Assembly (NCBI GenBank): GCA_965229565.1
Contig: OZ245888.1
Location: forward strand, 806,001 to 870,000
Length of the DNA: 64,000 bases
Origin: JANQNX01 sp040217095
GTDB lineage: Bacteria; Pseudomonadota; Gammaproteobacteria; Eutrophobiales; Eutrophobiaceae
Direction of reading: 5' to 3'
This document shows positions 8,149 through 16,764 of the stretch, piece after piece (the first letter of the stretch is position 1; the number at the start of each line of letters is the position of its first letter). Both the position numbers and the translations under genes were made by a program. A model generated the notes under the pieces. The model saw only the letters and a program-made list of their open reading frames with translations. It did no database searches and had not been told where the DNA came from.

Positions 8149-8664
8149 TCAATGGTTCCAGAAAATATGGACTTCTTCATAACCGGTTTCGATAGTGTAA
8201 ATATCACCATTTAATTCCATGTCTCGTGCCATTGATTCATAGTCGATATAGAAAGACAGGTTTTCAGGGATCTCAGTAGTTTCTTCTGTTATGTCTTGCG
8301 CATAATCAGCAGTAGATTTGAATTCACCACAATAATTATTTTCTATTGCCTTGTGAGCATCTTCAATATTTCCGCAAAAATGTTCGAGTACGGCTAGTCC
8401 AAGTTTGTCATGCTCTTCAATGAAACAAAGCCAGTCTTGTATTAATGCAATGCTTTGATATTCAGAAATGTTTAAAGACCCGAAACCTTCATAGTCATGA
8501 ATAGCGTATTCTTCTGCATCTGGTTCAGGTGAAGTACTTAGCATGTTCTGAATCTGTTTATTAATACAATCTATGTCTTCAGTTGCATCTATCCAAACGC
8601 CATGTAGTTTTCCATTGTTATATGCTGCTAAATCAGCAATGTAAAGTTTTGGTGTATCAATCAT
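8149..8664 (-). CDS. ardA: ArdA-type DNA-mimic anti-restriction protein
   Basis: This 171-residue acidic protein matches the ArdA family in length, in its start (PKLYIADLAAYNNGKLHGVWID) and in its end (GYEEVHIFWNH). ArdA dimers imitate the shape and charge of B-DNA and block type I restriction-modification complexes, protecting DNA that enters a new host. Asp and Glu dominate throughout. The start ATG has AAAGGAAG 7 nt upstream. The gene lies next to a folded leader (8703-8829). It sits on the same element as a separate methyltransferase/helicase/nuclease set, encoded to the right on the opposite strand. Confidence 0.93.
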   Translation of the reverse strand: MIDTPKLYIADLAAYNNGKLHGVWIDATEDIDCINKQIQNMLSTSPEPDAEEYAIHDYEGFGSLNISEYQSIALIQDWLCFIEEHDKLGLAVLEHFCGNIEDAHKAIENNYCGEFKSTADYAQDITEETTEIPENLSFYIDYESMARDMELNGDIYTIETGYEEVHIFWNH

Positions 8665-8702
8665 TATTCACTTCCTTTATTAGGGTTAAAAAAACATCCC
8701 CG

Positions 8703-8829
8703 CTGGGGTTGAAAACCCCAGGAAAGAAGTGAGCAAAGCGAACCAAAACGTGTGTTCTGTTGAAGTCAAGACAGGGGGAACCACCCAACCTGCACAAGCC
8801 TGTCATTTATACAGGCGCGGAAGGTTGGG
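8703..8829 (-). promoter_or_regulatory. Folded leader upstream of ardA
   Basis: Three stems are visible. CTGGGGTT-GAA-AACCCCAG (8703-8721) is a perfect 8-bp hairpin. A larger stem pairs CCCAACCT (8784-8791) with AGGTTGGG (8822-8829), and inside it GCCTGT (8798-8803) pairs with ACAGGC (8811-8816). The region is much richer in G+C than its surroundings. Leading-region genes such as ardA on conjugative plasmids can be transcribed from promoters formed when single-stranded DNA folds as it enters the recipient. A role of that kind here is inference; an RNA-level leader is equally possible. Confidence 0.5.
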
Positions 8830-9274
8830 GGATGTCTTTATGGAGACAGGTTAGACGTTAAGCTAATAACAACCCAGCGGGGAAAGAATTAAATTTTGAT
8901 GTTACGCAGTGTGCTTGGCCGCACATCCGGAACACTGAGGGTGCTAAGAGCGGGCTTACATCAATATAGAAGGGTGATAAATTATCATTATGGAAAATGA
9001 CCGCTCGTTTTACTTCGTGGTTGTTAATTGTAGTGTTTATTAATAGGTTAAATTCCATTCATTAACGGTTAGCAATTCATGCTTCTTCTTTTAGAGGCGT
9101 CTAATTCTTTTCGGTTAAATAGGAAAGTTCTGTTCCAATCAATCACCAACATTGTGCTTGTTTGGGACGTATTAGCGATTGATCTGTATGTTTTATAGCA
9201 GCGAAAATTAGCAAATTGCCAATTCCCCAATTTTCCCCTATTCTCTCATTATATATTTTGCTAGGCTCATCACG
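8830..9274. other. Gene-free spacer between ardA leader and defence island
   Basis: No convincing gene is present. A leftward 66-codon frame (8858-9058) has no good ribosome-binding site and was not called. The last 80 bases before 9275 become pyrimidine-rich and A+T-rich. A TATATATT stretch about 20 bases before the start codon could be the -10 region of the defence operon promoter, but I see no matching -35 box. Confidence 0.35.
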
Positions 9275-9457
9275 ATGACCAATGAAATTCTAACCCTCAA
9301 AGAGGTTGCAGAGTACCTGAAGCTAGCTGAAAAAACGGCCTACCGCCTTGCCGCTGAAGGTAAGCTGCCTGGTTTTAAAGTAGGTGGTAGCTGGAGATTT
9401 AAACAGCAAGATGTAGCCGCTTGGATTGAAGACCAGAAAAACACACAAAGAGCATAA
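9275..9457 (+). CDS. Excisionase/MerR-type helix-turn-helix DNA-binding protein
   Basis: This is a 60-residue protein consisting of one winged helix-turn-helix of the excisionase (Xis/MerR-like, HTH_17) type. The pattern is TLKEVAEYLKLAEKTAYRLAAEGKLPGFKVGGSWRF and then DVAAWI. Such proteins bind DNA as small regulators or architectural factors. Its stop is 19 nt before the methyltransferase start on the same strand, so it is probably the first gene of the operon and may control it. It is far from the integrase (12 kb), which argues against it being this element's excisionase. Confidence 0.88.
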   Translation: MTNEILTLKEVAEYLKLAEKTAYRLAAEGKLPGFKVGGSWRFKQQDVAAWIEDQKNTQRA

Positions 9458-9475
9458 TAGACAGGGAAGAATCTT

Positions 9476-12265
9476 TTGAATGCTGTAGAAATTGAAGAAG
9501 CAATTTCCAATCTAGCTGAGCAAGAATTTGATTCAGCTAATTTTGCGTTTGCCTTCCTTGAGGCATTCGGCAATAAAGAAACTACTATTAAGCGTTTAAA
9601 AAGTGAGAAAAAAGGTTGCACTAATGCCTCAGACCTAAAAGCTGAAGGCGGCGTACTTCAACGAAACAATATTCATATCCTTGTTTCTCCTGAAGGTCAA
9701 ACAGCTAATACTTTAACCAAACTCAAAGAAAGCCCATCAACTGAAAAAGCCAAAGCAAAGTTTTTACTGGCCACGGATGGAAAATACTTTGAGGCTGAAG
9801 ATTTATCCAGCGGTGAAACTGTTGCCTGTAACTATGGAAATTTTCCTGATCACTTCGGTTTTTTCTTGCCACTTGCTGGTATTAGCACTGTAAAACAAAT
9901 TCGTGATAGTTCCTTTGATATAAGAGCGACCAGTAGGCTAAACAAACTATATGTAGAGCTATTAAGAAATAACCCTGATTGGGATACTTCTGAACGCCGC
10001 CCTGATATGAACCATTTTATGGCGCGTTTAATCTTCTGTTTCTTTGCTGAAGACACCGATATTTTTAGTGAGAAGGATTTATTTACAGACACTGTAGCCA
10101 AAATGAGTGAAAGCAATTCATCTAATACTCATGAGATTATTAGTGAAATATTTCGCGCTATGAATACCAAGCAGGAAGATCGAAAAAAAGAAAATATCCG
10201 TAATTGGGCTGATAAGTTTCCCTATGTGAATGGCGGGTTATTTTCAGGCAGTACAGTAACACCAGTGTTTACAAGAATAGCGCGTTCCTATTTGATTCAT
10301 GTCGGCAGCCTGGATTGGACACAGATTAACCCGGATATCTTCGGATCGATGATCCAAGCAGTTGCTGATGATGAAGAGCGCGGTAGCCTAGGAATGCACT
10401 ACACGAGTGTGCCTAATATTCTGAAAGTGCTTAACCCGCTTTTTTTAGATGATCTTCATCATCAATTAGAAAAGGCAGGTAATAATGCGAGGAAATTACT
10501 AAACCTTCGTAAACGAATTTCAAATATCCGTGTGTTTGATCCGGCCTGTGGTTCAGGAAACTTCCTTGTTATTGCCTATAAACAGATGCGAGAGATCGAG
10601 TCTCAAATAAATATTCGTAGAGGAGAGGCAAAAAGAGCGAGTGATATTCCGTTAACAAATTTTCGAGGTATCGAGCTTCGAGATTTTCCGGCCGAAATAG
10701 CACGTTTGGCTCTTATTATTGCTGAGTACCAATGCGATTTACATTATCGTGATCAAAAATTAGCACTGGCTGAGTTTTTACCGTTAGACACAGAAAACTG
10801 GATCACTTGTGGAAACGCTTTAAAACTTGATTGGCTCTCAATATGTCCACCTACAGGGACGATGGTAAAAATGGTGGCCGATGATCTTTTTGAAACACCG
10901 TTAGAACAAGCGGAGATTGATTTTGAAAACGAAGGTGGAGAAACGTATATTTGTGGAAATCCACCATATCTAGGAAGCCAGTGGCAGTCTGAATTTCAAA
11001 AAGATGATCTTAAAAGGATATTTGAAGAAAGAACAAATAAATGGAAATCTTTAGATTATGTTTCCGGCTGGTTTATGAAGGCCGCTGATTATGGAACTCA
11101 TACACAGTCAGTAGCTGCATTTGTATCAACAAACTCGATATGCCAAGGCAGACAAGTAGAAACATTATGGTCTTTGATCTTCGAGGCAGGGAGTGAGATT
11201 TCATTTGCGCACACAAATTTTAAATGGGCAAACCTAGCAAGTCATAATGCAGGAGTTACTGTTGTAATCGTTGGCATATCTAATAATGCGCGTGCTGTAA
11301 AAAAGCTCTATTCGATTGGCGAACATCAAAAATCTACTTTGAAGGAAACGCCAAATATTAATGCTTATCTTATCGCAGCAGACAATATAATCGTTGAAGC
11401 AACATCAAAACCAATCTGTGATCTTCCTGAGATGAGCTTTGGGAATATGCCAAATGATGGGGGCGGACTTTTATTGACCAGAAACGAGAAGGAAGAATTA
11501 AAGCTGCCTGTCGAAATTGAGAGAAAATACATTAGAAAAATATTTGGGTCTAAAGAATTTATAAATAACAAAGAAAGATACTGTTTGTGGATAGATGAAG
11601 ATAACTACAAAGAAGTTAAAGCAGTACCATCGATAATGGAGCGAATAGAGCGAGTTAGAAGAATGCGACTAGAGAGTCAACGAAAAACGACGAATGAGCT
11701 TGCAGAAATTCCATATCGTTTCGGTGAAGTTAGGCAAAATGGTAATGAAGCAGTTATTGCTATACCCGCAATTTCATCAGAGAACAGAGACTATCTTCCT
11801 TGTGGCGTATTACCACCTGGAGACATTGTGACTAATAAAGTCTACGCTTTATATGATGCACCGCTTTGGAATATGGCATTAATTGCATCAAGACTGCATT
11901 GGGTATGGATAGGAACTGTCTGTGTAAGAATGAGAACCGATTTCTCTTATTCTAACACACTAGGCTGGAATACTTTTCCAATTCCAAAATTAACTGAAAA
12001 GAATAAAGAAGATTTAAAGCGGTGCGCAGAAGATATTTTATTAGCAAGGGAGGAATATTTTCCAGCAACTATTGCTGACCTATATGGTCCTGAAAATATG
12101 CCTGAAGATCTACGTAGGGCGCATGAACGTAATGATGAAGTACTTGAGAGAATTTATATTGGTCGCCGCTTTAAAAATGACACAGAGCGGCTGGAGAAAT
12201 TGTTTGATCTATATACGCAGATGACTACTGATAATTCATCTGAGAAGGAAAAGGTGGTGAACTAA
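9476..12265 (+). CDS. MmeI/YeeA-like DNA adenine methyltransferase
   Basis: This 929-residue protein is a class I SAM-dependent N6-adenine DNA methyltransferase of the MmeI/YeeA type. It has an N-terminal domain (1-110), a helical spacer (about 130-320), a methyltransferase core with motif I DPACGSGNF at 355-363 and catalytic NPPY at 495-498, and a target-recognition and C-terminal region (about 620-929). Bifunctional MmeI enzymes have a PD-(D/E)xK nuclease at the N-terminus. I find no fitting D...ExK here, so this protein probably only methylates and recognises DNA. The start is TTG with GGGAAG upstream; no earlier or nearby ATG exists. Four codons short of its neighbour's frame, it ends 1 nt before the helicase gene. 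Confidence 0.9.
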   Translation: MNAVEIEEAISNLAEQEFDSANFAFAFLEAFGNKETTIKRLKSEKKGCTNASDLKAEGGVLQRNNIHILVSPEGQTANTLTKLKESPSTEKAKAKFLLATDGKYFEAEDLSSGETVACNYGNFPDHFGFFLPLAGISTVKQIRDSSFDIRATSRLNKLYVELLRNNPDWDTSERRPDMNHFMARLIFCFFAEDTDIFSEKDLFTDTVAKMSESNSSNTHEIISEIFRAMNTKQEDRKKENIRNWADKFPYVNGGLFSGSTVTPVFTRIARSYLIHVGSLDWTQINPDIFGSMIQAVADDEERGSLGMHYTSVPNILKVLNPLFLDDLHHQLEKAGNNARKLLNLRKRISNIRVFDPACGSGNFLVIAYKQMREIESQINIRRGEAKRASDIPLTNFRGIELRDFPAEIARLALIIAEYQCDLHYRDQKLALAEFLPLDTENWITCGNALKLDWLSICPPTGTMVKMVADDLFETPLEQAEIDFENEGGETYICGNPPYLGSQWQSEFQKDDLKRIFEERTNKWKSLDYVSGWFMKAADYGTHTQSVAAFVSTNSICQGRQVETLWSLIFEAGSEISFAHTNFKWANLASHNAGVTVVIVGISNNARAVKKLYSIGEHQKSTLKETPNINAYLIAADNIIVEATSKPICDLPEMSFGNMPNDGGGLLLTRNEKEELKLPVEIERKYIRKIFGSKEFINNKERYCLWIDEDNYKEVKAVPSIMERIERVRRMRLESQRKTTNELAEIPYRFGEVRQNGNEAVIAIPAISSENRDYLPCGVLPPGDIVTNKVYALYDAPLWNMALIASRLHWVWIGTVCVRMRTDFSYSNTLGWNTFPIPKLTEKNKEDLKRCAEDILLAREEYFPATIADLYGPENMPEDLRRAHERNDEVLERIYIGRRFKNDTERLEKLFDLYTQMTTDNSSEKEKVVN

Positions 12266-12266
12266 C

Positions 12267-14309
12267 ATGGAATATAAATCTATACCCTCGGTCTCTGTTA
12301 ATTATGCTTGCAATGGCAGCTCAAAGAAATCTAATGAGCTGGGAATGCGGGTTATGCAAGAACGAGCATTTGAAAAGCGCGGTGAACAATACCTTCTTAT
12401 TAAGTCGCCTCCTGCATCTGGTAAAAGCCGTGCATTGATGTTTGTCGCTTTAGATAAACTAAACAATCAAGGAATTGATAAAGCTTTAATAGTGGTACCA
12501 GAAAAATCTATTGGCTCCAGCTTTAATGATGAACCGCTTTCGGATTTCGGTTTTTATTGGGATTGGAATGTCGAACCAAAATGGAATTTGTGTAATGCCC
12601 CCGGTGAAGATGGTGGCAAGATTAATTCTGTTAAATCATTCCTTGAAAGCAACAACAATATATTAGTTTGTACTCATGCCACATTCCGTTTTGCAGTTGA
12701 ACGTTTTGGTTATGAGGTTTTTGATAACTGCTTGATCGCTGTAGATGAGTTTCATCATGTCAGTGCCAATCCAGACAACATTCTGGGAAACCAGCTAGCT
12801 CAATTTATCGCCAGAGATAAGGTTCATATCGTTGCAATGACAGGTTCATACTTTCGTGGTGATGCAGAGGCGGTATTAACTCCCGAAGATGAAGCAAATT
12901 TTGATACGGTCACATACACATATTATGAGCAGTTAAACGGTTACGAATATCTGAAAACACTGGACATTGGTTACTACTTTTATTCAGGTTCATACTCAGA
13001 CGAAATTTTGAGTGTGCTAGATCCGAATGAGAAAACCATTCTCCATATCCCCAATGTTAATTCACGGGAAAGTACAAAGGATAAGCACAAAGAGGTTGAG
13101 CATATCCTGCATGAGTTAGGAGATTGGCAAGGCACAGATCCGGATACAGGTTTTCATTTGGTGAAAACCAATGAGGGTCGAGTATTAAAAATAGCAGACT
13201 TGGTAGATGACGATGCTAAGCGTGATGTTGTGTCAGCAGCTCTTAAAAATCCTAAGCAGAAAAATAATCGGGATCATGTTGATATTATTATCGCCTTGGG
13301 GATGGCTAAAGAAGGTTTTGATTGGATATGGTGTGAACATGCTTTAACAGTTGGCTATCGTTCTAGCCTTACAGAGATTATCCAGATCATAGGCCGGGCA
13401 ACTCGTGATGCGGAAGATAAAACCCATGCGCGGTTTACAAACCTTATTGCTGAGCCGGATGCGGAGGAAGGTGCGGTTGTTGATGCTGTTAATGACACGC
13501 TTAAAGCAATCGCCGCCAGCCTTCTTATGGAGCAAGTACTCGCTCCCAAGTTTAATTTTACGCCAAAGAGATCAACAAACATCGCCGTCGAAGGTTTTGA
13601 TTATGGCGAAGAAGGATATAAACCAGATCAAACAAACATAGGCTTTAATGAAAGTACTGGTCAATTCCAGATAGAGATTGATGGTCTTGTAGAACCAAAA
13701 AGTGAAAGCGCGCAACGTATTTGTAATGAAGACTTAAATGAGGTCATAACTGCATTTGTTCAGGATAAAACCGCTTTAGAGCGCGGTCTGTTTGATGAAG
13801 AAACTGTACCTGAAGAATTAACACAGGTTCGAATGGGTAAAATCATCAAAGATAAATACCCGGAACTCGATGAAGGAGATCAGGAAGCAGTAAGGCAGCA
13901 CGCTATTGCTGCGCTAAATCTCACGCAGAAAGCGAAAGAACTCATTACGACTGATGAGAATATTCAAGCTGGAAACACTGCATTGATCGACGGCGTAAGA
14001 AAGTATGCGATGGATGTTCGTGATCTAGAAATTGATCTTATCGATAGTGTTAATCCATTTAGTGAAGCCTACTCCATTCTTGCCAAGACAATGAGTGAGG
14101 AAAGTCTGAAGCGGGTTGCAGCCATTATCGCATCGAAGAAAGTGAGCTTAACACATGAAGAGGCAAGAGAGCTTGCAAAACGAGCTTTGAAATTTAAAGA
14201 GGAGCGTGGACGTTTACCAGAAATTACCGCAGCTGATCCTTGGGAAAAACGAATGGCTGAAGGTATAGCCTTCTTGCAAAGAAAGACAACGGAGGATGCA
14301 GATGGCTGA
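12267..14309 (+). CDS. SF2 (ResIII-type) DNA helicase/translocase of the methyltransferase operon
   Basis: This is a 680-residue superfamily 2 ATPase. The Walker A motif is SPPASGKS (47-54), the Walker B/DExH box is DEFH (160-163), motif III is AMTGSYF, and motif VI is QIIGRATRDA (about 373-382). Such ATPases drive DNA translocation in type I and type III restriction enzymes. Only 1 nt separates it from the methyltransferase gene, and its last codons overlap the GIY-YIG gene, so the three are translationally coupled. It has no nuclease motif that I can see. The C-terminal third (about 480-680) is helical and charged and may contact its partners. Confidence 0.88.
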   Translation: MEYKSIPSVSVNYACNGSSKKSNELGMRVMQERAFEKRGEQYLLIKSPPASGKSRALMFVALDKLNNQGIDKALIVVPEKSIGSSFNDEPLSDFGFYWDWNVEPKWNLCNAPGEDGGKINSVKSFLESNNNILVCTHATFRFAVERFGYEVFDNCLIAVDEFHHVSANPDNILGNQLAQFIARDKVHIVAMTGSYFRGDAEAVLTPEDEANFDTVTYTYYEQLNGYEYLKTLDIGYYFYSGSYSDEILSVLDPNEKTILHIPNVNSRESTKDKHKEVEHILHELGDWQGTDPDTGFHLVKTNEGRVLKIADLVDDDAKRDVVSAALKNPKQKNNRDHVDIIIALGMAKEGFDWIWCEHALTVGYRSSLTEIIQIIGRATRDAEDKTHARFTNLIAEPDAEEGAVVDAVNDTLKAIAASLLMEQVLAPKFNFTPKRSTNIAVEGFDYGEEGYKPDQTNIGFNESTGQFQIEIDGLVEPKSESAQRICNEDLNEVITAFVQDKTALERGLFDEETVPEELTQVRMGKIIKDKYPELDEGDQEAVRQHAIAALNLTQKAKELITTDENIQAGNTALIDGVRKYAMDVRDLEIDLIDSVNPFSEAYSILAKTMSEESLKRVAAIIASKKVSLTHEEARELAKRALKFKEERGRLPEITAADPWEKRMAEGIAFLQRKTTEDADG

Positions 14310-15483
14310 ATTGTCAGACCTGGATCTTCTTGATGCTCTAGGCGTAGAAGCAAAGGCCAAGAAAAAAGCAAAGCTTACTCCCAAGCAGGAGCGCATTATT
14401 GCAGGCTTTGAAGAAGTTCAGCGTTTTGTTGAGGAGCATGGTCATCCACCGAGACACGGTGAGGATAAGGATATCTTTGAAAGGCTCTATGCCACTCGCC
14501 TAGGTCAGATTAAACACCAAAAGGAGTGTATAGAGCTATTGAGAGAAATAGATCACCAAGGTTTGTTAGTTGATGCAGGTAAAATAGAAGAACCAAAAGC
14601 TGAATATGAAACAGATGAAGAGCTACTAAAAGAACTGGGTGTTGAGCCACCAAAAGAAGATGATATTACCCAATTGAAACACGTTCAAACCCGTGCAGAA
14701 AAAAGGGCTGCGGAAGAAATCGCTGACAGAACGCCTTGTGAAGATTTCGATAATTTTAAGCCGTTATTTGAATTAGCTAAGCAAGAGCTGGATGAAGGTA
14801 GTAGAAAATCTTTACGGTACGGAAAAGATACTTCAATTGAAATTGGTAATTTCTTTATTCTTGGTGGTCAACTCGTTTACGTGGCTGATATGGGTGAAGA
14901 GTTTAAAGCTCCTAATGGTGAGAGTGATGCAAGATTAAGAGCAGTTTATTCCAATGGAACTGAGAGTAATATTTTGCGCCGCTCATTACAAAGGGCGTTA
15001 TATAAGGACGAGGCTGGACGCAGGCTAACTGATCCAGACATGGGACCTTTGTTCTCAGGCGAAATGGACGAAGGCGATTTGGCCAGTGGAACAATCTATG
15101 TTCTGCGTAGCAAATTAGATCATCCTGTTGTGAATAAAAGCCGGGATGTCATTCACAAGATAGGTGTAACTGGCGGTGATGTTAAAGCACGGATTGGTAA
15201 CCCTAAAACAGACCCGACTTATCTTATGGCTGATATCGAAATTGTAGCCACATATGAACTATTCAACATAAACCGTAAAAAACTAGAAGCGCTTATTCAC
15301 AAGTTTTTTAGTAATGCCAGGTTAGATATTCAAATTGAAGATCGGTTTGGAAATCCAGTTGTTCCTAGAGAATGGTTTTTAGTACCGCTATTTGTGATAG
15401 ATGAAATCGTTGAAAAAATTAAAGACGGCACGATAGGCGATTATAAATATGATGTTAAAAATGCCTGCTTGAAACAAAGTTGA
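14302..15483 (+). CDS. GIY-YIG (T5orf172/MUG113-type) nuclease of the methyltransferase operon
   Basis: The C-terminal 130 residues of this 393-residue protein form a GIY-YIG-superfamily fold of the T5orf172/MUG113 kind: GTIYVLRSK (about 263-271), HKIGVTGGDVKARIG with the key Arg, then KLEALIHKFF with the catalytic-type Glu, and a final REWF. The N-terminal part (1-230) is charged and helical, with repeated ELGVE/ALGVE segments. ATG 14302 is favoured because GGAGG lies 6 nt upstream; the ATG at 14296 abuts that site. It overlaps the helicase gene by 8 nt. The likely role is the cutting subunit for the methyltransferase-helicase set, which is inference from the company it keeps. Confidence 0.85.
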   Translation: MAELSDLDLLDALGVEAKAKKKAKLTPKQERIIAGFEEVQRFVEEHGHPPRHGEDKDIFERLYATRLGQIKHQKECIELLREIDHQGLLVDAGKIEEPKAEYETDEELLKELGVEPPKEDDITQLKHVQTRAEKRAAEEIADRTPCEDFDNFKPLFELAKQELDEGSRKSLRYGKDTSIEIGNFFILGGQLVYVADMGEEFKAPNGESDARLRAVYSNGTESNILRRSLQRALYKDEAGRRLTDPDMGPLFSGEMDEGDLASGTIYVLRSKLDHPVVNKSRDVIHKIGVTGGDVKARIGNPKTDPTYLMADIEIVATYELFNINRKKLEALIHKFFSNARLDIQIEDRFGNPVVPREWFLVPLFVIDEIVEKIKDGTIGDYKYDVKNACLKQS

Positions 15484-15551
15484 TTGTGAAAAACCGCGTT
15501 TTGCATATGACGGTTAAAATTTCTTAATGGTAGGTATATGAAGGAGTTGAT

Positions 15552-16745
15552 ATGGCGGATTTAAATGTAAATTTTACTCAAGGTCGCGATAATTTATTAG
15601 CTGATACTGATGATGAGAAAACGGGTATAGACATTGTTAAATCCAAAATCAATGATCTTGTTAACATTAAGAACCTTCATTTTCTTTTGGGCTCGGGTGC
15701 AAGTGCTGATGCTATTCCCAATATGGAAGGTATGCTTACTAAGGTTGAATCAAAACTCGAACAAGATGAGCATAAAGATAAGAAAAGTAGATTTGAAGAA
15801 ATAAAGAAAAGTTCAGGAAGCAACCTTGAAGAAGTGCTCTCGGTTCTCTATTCGCATAAGTCGTATTTAGACGGTTCAGGTCAAGCCGAAGACCACGTCA
15901 CAAGTGGCCTGATAAACCTCGTTGAAGAGGAAATGTACAACCAGATAAATATCGATTTGGAAGGAAAGAACGCTGAGAAAACTCTTGGGCTTTATCAAAC
16001 GTTTTATCATAAATTATCGCTTAGAAATAAAGACTTGGCTCGCGTTAACGTATTTACAACTAACAATGATCTACTCAGTGAAAAATCTTTAGATTACCTG
16101 AATATTAATTACAACAATGGCTTTGGCGGTGGACTAAGTCGGTATTTTAACCCTGCAAGGTACAGTTATACCTATTCCAGGAAGGTGGACAGTAATCTTG
16201 AAAAGTATGAGCCGTTAGAGAACATGGTTTATTTGTTTAAGCTCCATGGCTCAATCAACTGGATCGAATGTACAGGTAACTCATTTTTCAATATTCGCGA
16301 AGTTGAAATAGACAGTTCTACGGAAAAACCTGACCAAAATGTCCTTATTTATCCTACCCCGTTAAAACAAAATAAAAGCTTGGGCTCTCCCTATGCGGAC
16401 ATTATTCGGGAATTTCAAAAACGACTGTTGCTCAAGCACAGTGTTCTGATGGTTATAGGGTACAGCTTTAGCGATGAACATATCAATAATATGCTTTATC
16501 AAGCATTGGCATCAAATTCTTCTTTAAGTGTGCTTATTTTTGGAAATTACCCTGATACTCCTTTATTCAAAATTGATGATAGAAGGATTTATAAATTTTA
16601 TGGCGAAGTTGATATTGAAGGAAAAACTAATAAGGCACACTATTTTGAACACATAGTAAGTAACCTACTACCTGATTTGGATGTGAATAGAGAAGATGAT
16701 GTGGTTAAGGACTTTGTTTCTAAAATAAAGGGAGAATCCTTGTGA
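15552..16745 (+). CDS. SIR2-domain NADase of a SIR2-HerA defence pair
   Basis: This 397-residue protein has a SIR2 fold. The NAD-binding loop is LLGSGASADAIP (45-56), the catalytic-type Asn is in TTNND (169-173), the catalytic His is in KLHGSINW (H232), and GYSFSDEHIN (303-312) closes the nucleotide site. Phage-defence SIR2 proteins hydrolyse NAD+ and stop infection by depleting it. Directly downstream is a HerA ATPase, the known partner in SIR2-HerA systems. The ATG has a strong AAGGAG 5 nt upstream. A 68-nt gap separates it from the GIY-YIG gene with no terminator, so it may share the upstream transcript. Confidence 0.9.
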   Translation: MADLNVNFTQGRDNLLADTDDEKTGIDIVKSKINDLVNIKNLHFLLGSGASADAIPNMEGMLTKVESKLEQDEHKDKKSRFEEIKKSSGSNLEEVLSVLYSHKSYLDGSGQAEDHVTSGLINLVEEEMYNQINIDLEGKNAEKTLGLYQTFYHKLSLRNKDLARVNVFTTNNDLLSEKSLDYLNINYNNGFGGGLSRYFNPARYSYTYSRKVDSNLEKYEPLENMVYLFKLHGSINWIECTGNSFFNIREVEIDSSTEKPDQNVLIYPTPLKQNKSLGSPYADIIREFQKRLLLKHSVLMVIGYSFSDEHINNMLYQALASNSSLSVLIFGNYPDTPLFKIDDRRIYKFYGEVDIEGKTNKAHYFEHIVSNLLPDLDVNREDDVVKDFVSKIKGESL

Positions 16746-16764
16746 TAAATCAAGGAAGATTGAA

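Noticed and set aside
8858..9058. A 66-codon leftward frame upstream of the ardA leader
   Set aside because: There is no convincing ribosome-binding site, no family resemblance, and it ends within the structured region.
5850..9070. attC-like GTTRRRY motifs near 5853, 8855 and 9065, suggesting integron cassettes
   Set aside because: The motifs do not form paired inverse-core/core sites at proper spacing, and no integron integrase is present.
9275..9457. The excisionase-type HTH protein as the element's own excisionase
   Set aside because: It lies 12 kb from the integrase and directly heads the methyltransferase operon, which fits a regulator or subunit of that operon better.
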